Shown here: positions 8,374-18,537 of the stretch, one piece after another
How the letters are laid out: every line of letters starts with the position of its first letter
Position numbering within the stretch: position 1 is the first letter of the stretch
NCBI RefSeq assembly: GCF_900636745.1
Contig: NZ_LR134310.1
Coordinates: forward strand, 124,001-188,000
Origin: Actinobacillus equuli
Lineage (GTDB): Bacteria > Pseudomonadota > Gammaproteobacteria > Enterobacterales > Pasteurellaceae
DNA: 64,000 nt
Reading direction: 5' to 3'
Translations under genes and position numbers: made by a program
The notes under the pieces: model-generated
Told to the model about the DNA's origin: nothing
The model's input: the letters and a program-made list of their open reading frames with translations, nothing else
Database searches by the model: none

Positions 8374-9501
8374 ATGTTATTGCTCGATCAAGAAGGTTAT
8401 GGCGGTGAAGGTGTTGATAGCATCCGCAAAATTGTCATTATCTCTGAAAAAAATGGCATTAATAGTCATATTGCTCAACTTCTTCGTTCTCGCGGACTTG
8501 AAAATATTGATGTGATTCACGCGAATTTTTTTGATGCGGAAAAACTTGCATTCTCGGCGGAAGAAACTTTAGGTGTGATCGTTGATATTCAAAGCGAAAC
8601 CAACCTGACCAAAATTACCGGTCGTATTCACAGCGTTATCCCACAAAACGTATGGTGCTGTGTAGTGGGTGAAAGCGACTCTATTTCGCTTTCTCAAAAA
8701 TTATTAGAACAGGGCGTGTTGTATTTCAATAGCGAAACGCAATTAACCCAAATGGTGGCACGTATCTTAGGTGGAGTGAACATTCCATTAGTACGCCACA
8801 CTATCAAAATTTCGGTGTTAGGTTGTAAAGGCGGTATTGGTGCAAGTTTTATTAGCTCGCATATCGCTCAAACCATCGCAGCCGAGAAGAAAGTACCGGT
8901 ATTGCTCGCACAAGGTTCGAACGGCTCTCAAGATTTAGATTTATTGTTCGACAAGAAAATACAAAGTGACATTGCCGAATATTCGGAAAATCTGGACTTA
9001 TTCCGTGGCGTACCGTCCAGACTAGCTAGCGAAACGTTACAAAAATATAATTTTATCATTTACGACCAACCTATCTTTAACGTAAGTAAAGAAGATTACC
9101 CGGCTATATTACAGCACAGTAATACTTTCGTATTGGTGGTAGAACGTAAAATCAGCTCATTACGTGTAGCAAAACAGTTCTTAGATGAATGTGAGCGAAT
9201 GAAAGCGAACACAGGTAGATTAATTCGTACCTTTGTTTGTATTTCCGACCACAAACAAGAAACGGCAAAACTGATGGCTGCCGCAGATATCGAACGTTTA
9301 CTTAAATGTGAAGTAGATGGTGTGATTCCTTATAACAAGCAATCGACCGATAAAGATACCGTACTTACGGCAAATTTAAGTCGTCAAGGCAAAAAAGAAA
9401 TGGAAACGCTTGCAATGAAAGTTATTGGCATTCTCTCTCGCCAAGCAGCTCAACGTAATAAAAAAGCAGGTGCTTCCTTGTTCCAAAAACTCTTTAAATA
9501 A
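8374..9501 (+). CDS. tadZ: TadZ, ParA/MinD-like polar localisation ATPase
   Basis: 375 residues. The N-terminal third (about 1-140) is a receiver-like domain. It is followed by a MinD/ParA-fold ATPase with the deviant Walker A CKGGIGAS at residues 151-158. TadZ proteins sit at the cell pole and recruit the Tad machine there. AAAGGA precedes the ATG. It opens the second half of the operon, after a long RNA hairpin. Confidence 0.9.
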   Translation: MLLLDQEGYGGEGVDSIRKIVIISEKNGINSHIAQLLRSRGLENIDVIHANFFDAEKLAFSAEETLGVIVDIQSETNLTKITGRIHSVIPQNVWCCVVGESDSISLSQKLLEQGVLYFNSETQLTQMVARILGGVNIPLVRHTIKISVLGCKGGIGASFISSHIAQTIAAEKKVPVLLAQGSNGSQDLDLLFDKKIQSDIAEYSENLDLFRGVPSRLASETLQKYNFIIYDQPIFNVSKEDYPAILQHSNTFVLVVERKISSLRVAKQFLDECERMKANTGRLIRTFVCISDHKQETAKLMAAADIERLLKCEVDGVIPYNKQSTDKDTVLTANLSRQGKKEMETLAMKVIGILSRQAAQRNKKAGASLFQKLFK

Positions 9502-9509
9502 CGATTATT

Positions 9510-10787
9510 ATGCTAACGAAAGAACAACAAATATTCTTCCGCTCCGAATTACTCAGTAATTTAGACGTGGAAAAACTCGATGAGATCCAAAACGAGCGTA
9601 ATAAATTAATTGAAGAACTTACCCAGTCACTTTATCGCATTGCAAATAGCAGTTCGATTTATCTGACACCGGCAGATGCCACTTATATGGCGGAATTGAT
9701 AGCAGATGAAATTGGCGGGTATGGTCCGATACGTGAGTTAATGGAAGATGAAACCGTCAATGATATCTTAGTGAATGGCCCAGATGACATCTGGGTTGAA
9801 CGCGCAGGTATTCTGGAGAAAACCAACAAAACTTTTATCAATAACGAACAATTAACCGATATTGCAAAACGTCTTGTTGCTCGAGTCGGTCGCCGTATTG
9901 ATGAAGGTATGCCGTTAGTCGACTCTCGTTTACCGGATGGTAGCCGTTTAAACGTGGTTATTCAGCCGATTGCATTAGACGGAACCTCAATCTCGATTCG
10001 TAAATTCTCAAAATCGAAAAAGTCATTACAAGACTTAGTAAATTTTGGTTCTATGACGCTTGAGATGGCAAATTTCCTAATTATTGCCGCACGTTCTCGA
10101 GTCAATATCATCGTATCGGGTGGTACCGGTTCAGGTAAGACAACACTACTGAATGCCCTTTCAAACTATATTTCACCAACCGAACGTGTACTCACGTTGG
10201 AAGATACGGCAGAGCTTCGTTTAGGACAGCCACACGTAGTTCGATTAGAAACACGTTTAGCCGGCGTTGAAAAAACCGGTGAGATCACAATGCAGGACTT
10301 AGTAATCAATGCCCTGCGTATGCGTCCGGAACGTATCATCGTGGGTGAGTGTCGTGGTGCGGAAGCATTCCAAATGTTGCAGGCAATGAATACCGGCCAT
10401 GACGGTTCGATGTCAACTCTGCACGCCAATAGCCCGCGTGATGCTACCGCCCGTTTGGAAAGCATGGTCATGATGTCCAACGCTTCCCTGCCGCTTGAAG
10501 CGATTCGCCGTAATATTGCCTCTGCGGTAAATATTATTATTCAGGCTTCTCGTTTAAATGACGGTTCACGTAAAGTGACAAACATTACCGAAGTAATGGG
10601 CATGGAAAACGGACAAATTGTCTTGCAAGATATTTTCTCGTTCGAACCAAGTAAATACCGTGATGAAAATAACAAGATTATCGGTAAGTTTGTTAATCAC
10701 GGTTTACTTACTCGTTCGGTGGTTTATCAAAATGCCCAGATGTTTAATTTAAGCAATGAGCTACAAAATATCTTTAAGGAGAAGTAA
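9510..10787 (+). CDS. tadA: TadA, secretion ATPase (CpaF/VirB11-like)
   Basis: 425 residues, a full-length CpaF-type hexameric ATPase. It shows Walker A GGTGSGKTT at residues 204-212, an Asp box (TLEDTAEL), Walker B-like RPERIIVGECRG, and the His box GHDGSMSTLHANSPRD. It powers Flp pilus assembly, and possibly retraction, at the inner membrane with TadB and TadC. It begins 8 bases after tadZ, and its TAATG stop overlaps the tadB start by one base. Confidence 0.95.
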   Translation: MLTKEQQIFFRSELLSNLDVEKLDEIQNERNKLIEELTQSLYRIANSSSIYLTPADATYMAELIADEIGGYGPIRELMEDETVNDILVNGPDDIWVERAGILEKTNKTFINNEQLTDIAKRLVARVGRRIDEGMPLVDSRLPDGSRLNVVIQPIALDGTSISIRKFSKSKKSLQDLVNFGSMTLEMANFLIIAARSRVNIIVSGGTGSGKTTLLNALSNYISPTERVLTLEDTAELRLGQPHVVRLETRLAGVEKTGEITMQDLVINALRMRPERIIVGECRGAEAFQMLQAMNTGHDGSMSTLHANSPRDATARLESMVMMSNASLPLEAIRRNIASAVNIIIQASRLNDGSRKVTNITEVMGMENGQIVLQDIFSFEPSKYRDENNKIIGKFVNHGLLTRSVVYQNAQMFNLSNELQNIFKEK

Positions 10788-11674
10788 TGATACTACTCTA
10801 TTATTTCGTCCTTGCATTTGGTGTCTTGTTGTTGCTGTTTACCGCTTCAGCTTGGTTTAAAACGACGAAAAAAGTTAATGCGCGTGAAACCAACTTTAGC
10901 GAAAAATTCGACAAGACAGTTAAGAAACTGCAAAAGACGGGGAATTTATGGTTCTATTACTTTACTGCCGGCGATAAAAATAATCTTGTCCGAAATATCA
11001 TTATTCACTTCTTGATCTTTATCGGCTTGTATTATCTCAATAGCCAATTTATTCGCTTTAATAACCAAATCTTTATGGTGGTTGAATTAATTGGCTTTAT
11101 TGTCGCAGTATGGAAGTTAGGTCAACGCCGTAATAGAAAATTGTTCAATGAAAAGTTCCCTGAAGTGATTCAGGTACTTAACTCCGCAACTTCTTCCGGT
11201 ATCAGCCTTTTACAAGCGTTAGAGCGCTGCGGTAAAGACATTACCGGCCCTATCGGAGAAGAATTCACCATGATTTACAAACGTTTAGCGCGTGGTGAAG
11301 ATGCAATGGCGGTATTTCATGACAGTTACTCTCGCTATCCTTATAAAGAGTTCTACTTCTTTATTAGCATTATCCGTACCAATCTTTCTCGAGGCGGACA
11401 AATGCGTGAGGTGATTTCTCGTTTAGGACGTGCGATTGCGGATTCAAACAAAATGGAACAAAAGAAGAAAGCGATGACTTCGGAAGCGCGAATGTCTGCG
11501 GCAATTGTTGCTTGCTTTCCGGTTGCATTCTTCTTGTTTATGAAAGTAACCACACCGGAAAACTTTGACTTCGTAGTAAATGACCCGGGCGGTCGAATTA
11601 TTCTTTATTACGTGGTAGGGAGTGAATTACTCGGTATGTTTATTATCTGGTGGCTAATGAGGAAATCGACCTAA
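10787..11674 (+). CDS. tadB: TadB, inner-membrane platform protein
   Basis: 295 residues of the type II secretion F (GspF) family. Two hydrophobic segments are near the N-terminus (about 1-22 and 65-105), then a cytoplasmic T2SF domain (FPEVIQVLNSATSSGISLLQALE), and two C-terminal membrane helices. It pairs with TadC to form the platform on which TadA acts. Translation is coupled to both neighbours by TAATG overlaps. Confidence 0.93.
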   Translation: MILLYYFVLAFGVLLLLFTASAWFKTTKKVNARETNFSEKFDKTVKKLQKTGNLWFYYFTAGDKNNLVRNIIIHFLIFIGLYYLNSQFIRFNNQIFMVVELIGFIVAVWKLGQRRNRKLFNEKFPEVIQVLNSATSSGISLLQALERCGKDITGPIGEEFTMIYKRLARGEDAMAVFHDSYSRYPYKEFYFFISIIRTNLSRGGQMREVISRLGRAIADSNKMEQKKKAMTSEARMSAAIVACFPVAFFLFMKVTTPENFDFVVNDPGGRIILYYVVGSELLGMFIIWWLMRKST

Positions 11675-12519
11675 TGAATCCTATTTTATTCTTCCTTGGT
11701 ATTATCTTCTTCGGCGGTTTTGTTTTAATTGTGGCGTTTTCACATAAAAAGAAAATCGACCGTAACAAAGAAATCTTAGAAGGCGTACGCCCGACAGATA
11801 ATGTTGAAGATAACAACCAAAAAGGGAAAACTAAACAACAAATTGAACTGGAATTATTACTCGTTAATAAAAATCCGTTGCTTAAATTCCTTGGTTTAGT
11901 TGATAAAAATATCAAAGTGAAAATGTTGGTTATCGCCTTACTTACTTTGATTAACTACTTTGTCAGCGAAGATCAAACCACCTTTTTATTAGGTTGTGCA
12001 GTGGTGGTGGTATTGGCAATTATGTTACCGAGTATCACTATCGGTGTGATTCTGAAAAGTAAGATTAAACGCATTATGAACGATATACCCGGTTTTATCG
12101 ATCTTGTTGCGGTTAACGTTCAGACCGGTATCAGTATCGAAGCGGCATTTAAACAAGTGGCAATTGACTTCGAGCATTTGAATGCCGACTTAACCTATGT
12201 GATTCTGCGCATTATGCGTAAAGCGGAACTCACCAGCTTAAGCGCAGCATTGCAAGATCTGGCAATTTCGTTACCGACCAAAGAAATTCGAATGTTTTGT
12301 ACGGTAATGCAACAAAGCCTTAATTTCGGTTCTTCACTTTATGAGCATTTAACACAGCTATCTGCGGATATTCGTGAAATGCAATTACTTGTAATGGAAG
12401 AAAAACTCGGGACACTCTCCGCGAAAATGAGTATTCCGCTGATTCTATTCATTATGTTCCCAATTATTATTCTAATTGTTGCACCTGGTGCTATGAGGGT
12501 TTTACCACATGTCTTCTAA
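11674..12519 (+). CDS. tadC: TadC, inner-membrane platform protein
   Basis: 281 residues from ATG 11674, preferred over an in-frame GTG 24 bases upstream because it forms the usual TAATG overlap and has GAGGAAAT upstream. It is a GspF-family protein with membrane helices at both ends and a central T2SF domain (IPGFIDLVAVNVQTGISIEAA). It is TadB's partner. The end overlaps tadD by 11 bases. Confidence 0.92.
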   Translation: MNPILFFLGIIFFGGFVLIVAFSHKKKIDRNKEILEGVRPTDNVEDNNQKGKTKQQIELELLLVNKNPLLKFLGLVDKNIKVKMLVIALLTLINYFVSEDQTTFLLGCAVVVVLAIMLPSITIGVILKSKIKRIMNDIPGFIDLVAVNVQTGISIEAAFKQVAIDFEHLNADLTYVILRIMRKAELTSLSAALQDLAISLPTKEIRMFCTVMQQSLNFGSSLYEHLTQLSADIREMQLLVMEEKLGTLSAKMSIPLILFIMFPIIILIVAPGAMRVLPHVF

Positions 12520-13264
12520 ATTACTTAAAACAATTCTTGTTTCAACCGTATTACTGTCTTTATCTGCTTGTTCAAGTCTCACGACTTCTACTTCTGCAAC
12601 TCAGAATGTAGAACAGCAGGAAAAACTTTATCAAGATACTAAAAACTATAGTGCGTTAATCTCACTATATCGTGAACAACTTAAAGTAAACCAAGATCCC
12701 CAACTGCAATATAAACTTGCGAAAAGCTACTACTTAGCCGGCGATAGTAAGTCTTCTCTACTTTATTTAGAGCCGTTACGCTTTTCTCAACTCTCATTTA
12801 ATGACGATGTAGAGTTATTGTATATCCGCAATCAGATTCAAGCCGGTGATTACAATGAAGCGTATTTAGCCGCGAGTGATCTTGTTGCGTTATCACCAAA
12901 AAATAGCGAAGCGTACAACTTGCGTGGTATTAGTTCGGCGCAGTTAGGCAAATTAGCGGATGCAGAGAAAGACTTGAATAAATCTCGCGAGTTATTTATT
13001 CACGATACGATTGCTATCAACAATTTAGCGATGCTAAGCATTTTAAATAACGACTACAAAAATGCGGTAAATCTGTTATTACCACAATATTTAAACGGTT
13101 CAACCGATTCTCGTTTAATTCATAACCTTGTGTTTGCGTTAGTTAAGGCAGGGGATACCGAATATGCGTTAGATATTATTCGTAAAGAAAAACTAAATAC
13201 TTCACCGGAAGATTTAGTTAACGCATTGAAGAAAACTGAGAAATTACCGATGGTAGGTCGCTAA
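12509..13264 (+). CDS. tadD: TadD, TPR lipoprotein (probable RcpA pilotin)
   Basis: 251 residues. The signal peptide ends in a lipobox LSLSAC, so the protein is an outer-membrane lipoprotein. Tetratricopeptide-like helices follow (for example SEAYNLRGISSAQLGKLADAE). TadD proteins are needed for secretin stability and outer-membrane assembly, like PilF pilotins. The gene overlaps tadC and tadE. Confidence 0.9.
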   Translation: MSSKLLKTILVSTVLLSLSACSSLTTSTSATQNVEQQEKLYQDTKNYSALISLYREQLKVNQDPQLQYKLAKSYYLAGDSKSSLLYLEPLRFSQLSFNDDVELLYIRNQIQAGDYNEAYLAASDLVALSPKNSEAYNLRGISSAQLGKLADAEKDLNKSRELFIHDTIAINNLAMLSILNNDYKNAVNLLLPQYLNGSTDSRLIHNLVFALVKAGDTEYALDIIRKEKLNTSPEDLVNALKKTEKLPMVGR

Positions 13265-13752
13265 TGATGAAAAATACGCTTTACCGTTTTATACGTAATG
13301 TGAAAGGCGTAGCAACTATTGAGTTCAGTCTAACGATTGGACTCTTTATTCTCGTCCTTTTTATGATTGCAGAAGGGTGCCGAATCGCCCTTCTTTCGTC
13401 TTATCTAGACTTATCTGTTTCTGAAGCGTCTCGTATTGCGAGAAAGCAACCCATTGACAGTCAGTATCAGCAAATTTTTGAAGAAAATCTGAAACGTAAA
13501 GATGGCCTTTGGGCATTTTTAAACCAAGATTCTCTTACTTCTATTAATGTTATGTACGCAAAAAATTTGGATGAGTTGGTTCAGCAGAAATTCCAACCTA
13601 CTGCTAGTGGTGCAGCTTTTGCCCAATATGCGTTTCAATACAAATACAAACCGCTGTTCTTCTGGGTGCCAGGTGCCGCAGTTGAACCATTATTTAATCG
13701 CAAGATCGTGGTATTACAAGAATATGAAAAAGATAAAGCAATTTCTAACTAA
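13264..13752 (+). CDS. tadE: TadE pseudopilin
   Basis: 162 residues. The motif GVATIEFSLTIGLFILVLFMI is the TadE/F prepilin-like region: a cut after Gly by TadV puts Glu at +5. An extracytoplasmic domain follows. The pseudopilin is processed but is not thought to be a main fibre subunit. Start ATG 13264 overlaps the tadD stop; a second ATG one codon on is equally possible. Confidence 0.9.
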   Translation: MMKNTLYRFIRNVKGVATIEFSLTIGLFILVLFMIAEGCRIALLSSYLDLSVSEASRIARKQPIDSQYQQIFEENLKRKDGLWAFLNQDSLTSINVMYAKNLDELVQQKFQPTASGAAFAQYAFQYKYKPLFFWVPGAAVEPLFNRKIVVLQEYEKDKAISN

Positions 13753-14332
13753 CCCCCGAGGCTCGGTTACCGTCGAGTTTATATTTATTTTCTTCCTGTT
13801 TTCGGTACTGCTGATTTTCCTAATTGATGTCACAATTTTGCAAGCCACCACCGGAAAAGTACAACGTACCTCGTATTCCTTACTTAATATCGTAAAAGAA
13901 CGAAGTGCTGTACACAACGGCAAGGAAGATCTTACTCAGGATGAAGTCAACAAACTCAAAGCACTCGCTATCTCTTTAATGGGTGAGGATAAATCTTCGA
14001 ATGATGTAGCGGTAACCATTGAACTCCATAAATTCGAAGAGATTAAACCTCAAGGAACTGTTTCCACTATTTCAGCAACAAGACCAACAAAAAAAGTTTC
14101 TGTGACCAAAATTCTGTCTGATAACGCTAACGTATGTCAGGCTGCGGGAAAAGCTGATGTTACACATGCAGCGCCGCTCACTCAGAACTTCCGAAATTCA
14201 GTACGCTATGCGTCTGTTTACAGTGTGACGGTATGTCGCAAAATGACTAACTTATTTAAAGGTCTTTCTCTTTCAAAAGAAGACCAAGTATCTGGTTGGA
14301 TCAGAGCTACCGCTATTGGTGTAAGCCGCTAA
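13724..14332 (+). CDS. tadF: TadF pseudopilin
   Basis: 202 residues from ATG 13724, which lies 29 bases inside tadE in another frame; a longer ORF extends upstream but only this start gives a normal leader. A leader MKKIKQFLTNPRG is followed by SVTVEFIFIFFLFSVLLIFLID, a TadV-cleavable pseudopilin segment with Glu at +5. Two cysteines in the C-terminal half may pair. It works with TadE. Confidence 0.9.
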   Translation: MKKIKQFLTNPRGSVTVEFIFIFFLFSVLLIFLIDVTILQATTGKVQRTSYSLLNIVKERSAVHNGKEDLTQDEVNKLKALAISLMGEDKSSNDVAVTIELHKFEEIKPQGTVSTISATRPTKKVSVTKILSDNANVCQAAGKADVTHAAPLTQNFRNSVRYASVYSVTVCRKMTNLFKGLSLSKEDQVSGWIRATAIGVSR

Positions 14333-14360
14333 CCACTCTCTTTCTAAGGATAAATCTCTT

Positions 14361-16031
14361 ATGAAAATAATTCCAATCCCCCATATTAAACGCTTTATTC
14401 AAGATGAATCCGGCGTCTATGCTGTAATGGGTGGGCTACTCGCCTTGCCTATTGTTGCCCTAATGTTTGTCTCACTTGAAAGTGCCGGTATTATTCAAGA
14501 CAAAGCCCGTTTATCTGACAGTCTTGAACAAGCCGTATTATCGCTTAGTGCGGAAAACAATAGTGGTCGTAAAAAAAATGACTATAGATTATCTGATACC
14601 GATGCCGAAAATGGACACTTTCACCCTGAGTCCAAAATTGGTAAACGTGATCTTGAAATTGCTGAAAGCTTTGTTATGACATATCTGCCACAAACAGCTG
14701 CAAGTAAAATGAGCCTTACCCCTATTTGTGAAACTAAAGAAAAAACTAATTCAAAAGGACATACCTCTTCTGCCGAAACAACTTGTACGGTTTCTGGAAC
14801 TATTCAGCATAAGTCGTGGTTCCCACTTAAAGTCGGTAATACGGAAGTGATTCCAGCCGAAGTTAAGGTTGCAAGTGCCTCCAAAGCCTTTAAAAAGAAT
14901 ATAGTGAGTATTCCAATTGATTTAATGGTAGTGGCGGATTTATCGGGTTCTATGGACTTTAATCTGGCTGGGCAACAAACTTATGCTTATAATAAAAATG
15001 AAAGTAAAATTAGTATCTTAAAAGAGGTACTCAATGAACTTGCAATGAACTCATTGTTTAGCCAAGAATCAAATGATAAGAATCGTATTGCTGTATCGCC
15101 ATTTGCATTAGGTGCAGAGTATTCAGCTACAGAGTGTACGCTTCCTTTTGTTTTTAACGATAATCCAAGAACTATTAGTTATACAGATCGCTTCGGTAAA
15201 AAAACAACAAGAAATACGCAAGATATTATCAAAGAGTATCTAACTACACCAGGATCCTCAAATTCAAAATTATCTAGAGCTGTCTTTACACAAAGCCTAG
15301 CTACACAAATCGACGTCACTAAAACACTTTCTTCAATAGGTTCTCCAGACAAAGTTGGTTTAAAATTCCTTAAAAATGCCTATTGTTTAGGTGAGAAGAA
15401 TAGAAACCACCATAAGTGGTTTACCCAGGGAGAACAAGGTGAATTTTCTACATTTGTTAATCAATTAGAAGCCGTTGGTAGTACATTTGCTGGCTCTGGT
15501 TTATTAGCTGCTGCAGATAAAATGTTAAAAGAAAAAGGACGATCTAAAGAATTAGGTGAAGAAACCAAAAGAGTTCTATTAGTTCTTTCCGATGGTAATG
15601 ATGAGTTAAGAGCTGAAGACAGTGGAGTACCATTTAAAAACTACAGTAGATTAACTGAAGACCTTATCTTAGGCTATCAAGAAGAAACTCTAGCATCATC
15701 AACAGAACAAACTTTTTATGATAGTAATCCTTATAGCAGAATAGGATCTTACTCTGGTAAATCTGATATTATTTTAAATGATGGAAGAAAACAATTATCT
15801 GATAAGTTCCAAATGTGTAATATTATTCGTGATAAACTAAACGAACTAAATGACGATAAAAACACATCTATTGTTTTTGTAGAATTTGGATATCAATCAA
15901 AATCCGCTGATGCATGGAAAAAGTGTGTAGGTAATGAAAACTACCACTCCGCCACAAATAGAGAAACGCTACTTAATTCATTTAAGCAAGCGATTGGTCA
16001 TACTGATGATGTAGGTCATAGCATCAACTAA
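14361..16031 (+). CDS. tadG: TadG, VWA-domain pilus-associated protein
   Basis: 556 residues. An N-terminal hydrophobic segment (about 22-45) with a Flp-like stretch ESGVYAVMGGLLALP is followed by a von Willebrand factor A-type domain whose metal-site motif DLSGSMD starts at Asp193. The VWA fold continues through RVLLVLSDGNDEL. TadG anchors or caps the system at the envelope and may act as a tip adhesin (inference). Codon use becomes more AT-rich in the second half than in other tad genes. It is the last gene, 28 bases after tadF. Confidence 0.9.
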   Translation: MKIIPIPHIKRFIQDESGVYAVMGGLLALPIVALMFVSLESAGIIQDKARLSDSLEQAVLSLSAENNSGRKKNDYRLSDTDAENGHFHPESKIGKRDLEIAESFVMTYLPQTAASKMSLTPICETKEKTNSKGHTSSAETTCTVSGTIQHKSWFPLKVGNTEVIPAEVKVASASKAFKKNIVSIPIDLMVVADLSGSMDFNLAGQQTYAYNKNESKISILKEVLNELAMNSLFSQESNDKNRIAVSPFALGAEYSATECTLPFVFNDNPRTISYTDRFGKKTTRNTQDIIKEYLTTPGSSNSKLSRAVFTQSLATQIDVTKTLSSIGSPDKVGLKFLKNAYCLGEKNRNHHKWFTQGEQGEFSTFVNQLEAVGSTFAGSGLLAAADKMLKEKGRSKELGEETKRVLLVLSDGNDELRAEDSGVPFKNYSRLTEDLILGYQEETLASSTEQTFYDSNPYSRIGSYSGKSDIILNDGRKQLSDKFQMCNIIRDKLNELNDDKNTSIVFVEFGYQSKSADAWKKCVGNENYHSATNRETLLNSFKQAIGHTDDVGHSIN

Positions 16032-16049
16032 GCCAAATTAAGTTAAGGC

Positions 16050-16102
16050 AAAAAACAAGCGGTTTAATTTGTAAAAAGTTTTGCAAATTAAACCGCTTTT
16101 AT
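16050..16102. terminator. Bidirectional terminator, tad operon and recO
   Basis: AAGCGGTTTAATTTG (16057-16071) and its exact complement (16084-16098), with A runs before and T runs after. Both arms carry the uptake-signal core. It lies between convergent tadG and recO, so it can serve both. Confidence 0.8.
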
Positions 16103-16118
16103 TTGGTAGGTAGTTAAC

Positions 16119-16841
16119 TTAAGCACTTTTTAGCTTATTCGGCAGAATACTTTGAAACAGTTCTCGGCTTTTAAGCGGTTGCGAGCCTAAGTAAGGTTTG
16201 AGTGCAATGCGGGTAAAGCGTTTTGCCGCTTGTAAAGTGGCTTTATCGGAAAAATCCAGCCGTTCGAAAGCCAATAAATCTTTGCCGAGAAAACTGGCAT
16301 TATTCTGCAACAACGAAGCAATAAAGCCTTGATTTTCTTTAAACTGATAAGTCATTGACGGCGATACCGGATCACCGGTTGCGGCACATACGCCGAAATT
16401 CACGCCATAACCTAATGCTTTTAACGTGTGAAATTCAAAAGTTCTTAGAATCGCTTCAAGATTATCGGGCTGAGTTGCTAAGTGTGTTACGCACTGCAAA
16501 TAGTGCTGAAAAAGCGCCGGATAAGCGGTCTGATTTTCCAAAACTCTTGCAAGCACTTCATTTACATAAAAGCCGCTGTATAACGCCAAAGTTTGCATTG
16601 GTAAAGTTAACGAAGCCGGTTCAGCTTTAGTTAAAGTTTTTAACTCTCCTTTTCCGCTCCAACGTAATAGCAACGGCGTAAACGGTTGCAAAACGGCTTT
16701 TAATGGCGAACGAGGACGTCTTGCGCCTTTGGCAAGTAAGGTAATACGCCCGTGATCTTCGGTAAAAAAATCTACCAACAAACTTGTTTCACTATATTCA
16801 CGACGGTGTAAAACAAATCCTCGATGCCAATTTTCTATCAT
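16119..16841 (-). CDS. recO: DNA repair protein RecO
   Basis: 240 residues, the usual RecO length. The N-terminal OB-fold region shows [27 protein letters not shown] and AKGARRP, both typical of RecO, and a helical C-terminal domain follows. With RecR it loads RecA onto SSB-coated gapped DNA. It is the last gene of a lepA-lepB-rnc-era-recO cluster and starts 15 bases after the era stop, matching the conserved rnc-era-recO order. Confidence 0.94.
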   Translation of the reverse strand: MIENWHRGFVLHRREYSETSLLVDFFTEDHGRITLLAKGARRPRSPLKAVLQPFTPLLLRWSGKGELKTLTKAEPASLTLPMQTLALYSGFYVNEVLARVLENQTAYPALFQHYLQCVTHLATQPDNLEAILRTFEFHTLKALGYGVNFGVCAATGDPVSPSMTYQFKENQGFIASLLQNNASFLGKDLLAFERLDFSDKATLQAAKRFTRIALKPYLGSQPLKSRELFQSILPNKLKSA

Positions 16842-16856
16842 GATTTATTTCAGAAA

Positions 16857-17771
16857 CTACTCGTCCATATAGCCTAAACTACGTAATGCACGTTCGTCAT
16901 CCGCCCAGCCGGCTTTCACTTTCACCCATAATTCTAAGTGAACTTTGTTATCAAACAAACGTTCCATATCTGCGCGCGCTTCAGTACCGATGGTTTTGAT
17001 TTTTTGACCTTTCGCGCCGATCACCATTTTCTTCTGACCATCACGTTCTACTAAAATCAAGCCGTTGATTTCATAAGTACCACGCTCATTCAGCTTAAAT
17101 TGTTCGATTTCAACCGTAACCGAATAAGGTAATTCTTCACCGGTGAAACGCATTAATTTTTCACGAATAATTTCAGATGCCATAAAGCGTTGGCTACGGT
17201 CGGTAACATATTCTTCAGGGAAATGGTGAACCCCTTCACGTAATGATTTACGTACAATTTTTTGCAGAATATGGACGTTTTTACCACGTTGCGCCGAAAT
17301 CGGTAAAATTTCTGCAAAATCGAATTTTTGTGAAAGTTCGGTAATATGCGGTAATAACTCATCTTTTTCTTTGATATTGTCGACTTTATTAATCGCTAAC
17401 ACTACCGGCGCTTTTGCCGCACGTAATTTATTTAACACCATTTCGTCATCGTCGGTCCACTTTGTGCCTTCCACCACGAAAATAATTAAATCAACATCAC
17501 CGATTGCCGAGCTTGCCGCACGGTTCATTAAACGGTTGATCGCACGTTTTTCTTCAATGTGAAGTCCCGGCGTATCGACGTAAATCGCTTGATATTGATC
17601 TTCGGTATGAATACCGACAATACGGTGACGTGTTGTCTGCGCTTTGCGAGAGGTAATCGAAATTTTTTGACCTAAAATTTTATTTAATAATGTTGATTTG
17701 CCGACATTCGGGCGACCAACAATGGCAATAAAGCCACAATAGGTTTTAGGTTGTTGATTTTGTTCTGTCAT
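16857..17771 (-). CDS. era: GTPase Era
   Basis: 304 residues. The GTPase domain has G1 GRPNVGKS at residues 19-26, G3 DTPGLH and G4 NKVD. The KH domain at the C-terminus contains [13 protein letters not shown], which binds the 3' end of 16S rRNA during 30S maturation. It lies downstream of rnc, as in most gamma-proteobacteria. Confidence 0.97.
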   Translation of the reverse strand: MTEQNQQPKTYCGFIAIVGRPNVGKSTLLNKILGQKISITSRKAQTTRHRIVGIHTEDQYQAIYVDTPGLHIEEKRAINRLMNRAASSAIGDVDLIIFVVEGTKWTDDDEMVLNKLRAAKAPVVLAINKVDNIKEKDELLPHITELSQKFDFAEILPISAQRGKNVHILQKIVRKSLREGVHHFPEEYVTDRSQRFMASEIIREKLMRFTGEELPYSVTVEIEQFKLNERGTYEINGLILVERDGQKKMVIGAKGQKIKTIGTEARADMERLFDNKVHLELWVKVKAGWADDERALRSLGYMDE

Positions 17772-17829
17772 TGTTATTCCTTGACGCAGCGGAATACTTT
17801 ATTGTTATCTTTTATTCCGCCGCTATAGA

Positions 17830-18498
17830 TTATTTGTTTAATTTTACCAGCACTTGCTCGGCGGCATTTTGTTCCGCTTTGCGACGGCTGGTACCAACAC
17901 CGATAAAGGTTTCATCGAATGTTTCAATTTTACAAGTGACTTTAAAGGTTTGATTATGTGCTTCACCTTTAATATCAATCACTTCATAGGTTGGTAACTG
18001 TAATTTACGACCTTGTAAAAACTCTTGTAAGCGTGTTTTCGGATCTTTTTGCGCATCACCCGGTTTCATTTCGGCTAATAAGTCTTGATACCATACGGAT
18101 ACGCGCTCAATCGCATTATCCATACCGGAATCCAGATAAATCGCAGCAATAATCGCTTCCACACAGTCAGAAAGAATCGACTCACGGCGGTAACCACCGC
18201 TTTTCAATTCGCCTGCACCTAATTTCATATATTCGCCTAAATCAAATTGACGAGCCAAAATCGCTAGCGTTTGTTCACGCACTAGTGTTGCTCGCATACG
18301 GCTTAATTCGCCTTCATTTGCCTTAGGGAATTTCTCAAATAGCGCTTTACCGATAGCAAAATTCAAAATCGAATCGCCAAGAAATTCTAGGCGTTCATTA
18401 TTTTTGGCACCGGCACTACGGTGGGTTAATGCTTGTAAAAGGTAATCTAGGCTAATAAATTTATAGCCTAATTTTTTTTGTAATCGTTCGATATGCAT
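17830..18498 (-). CDS. rnc: Ribonuclease III
   Basis: 222 residues. The signature [12 protein letters not shown] holds the catalytic acidic residues; a second acidic cluster is at [16 protein letters not shown] double-stranded RNA-binding domain follows (about 150-222, [11 protein letters not shown] to [13 protein letters not shown]). It cuts double-stranded RNA and processes rRNA precursors. It lies between lepB and era. Confidence 0.96.
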   Translation of the reverse strand: MHIERLQKKLGYKFISLDYLLQALTHRSAGAKNNERLEFLGDSILNFAIGKALFEKFPKANEGELSRMRATLVREQTLAILARQFDLGEYMKLGAGELKSGGYRRESILSDCVEAIIAAIYLDSGMDNAIERVSVWYQDLLAEMKPGDAQKDPKTRLQEFLQGRKLQLPTYEVIDIKGEAHNQTFKVTCKIETFDETFIGVGTSRRKAEQNAAEQVLVKLNK

Positions 18499-18537
18499 AA
18501 AAAATTAAAGGGTGGGCTTACACCCACCTTTCTCTGG

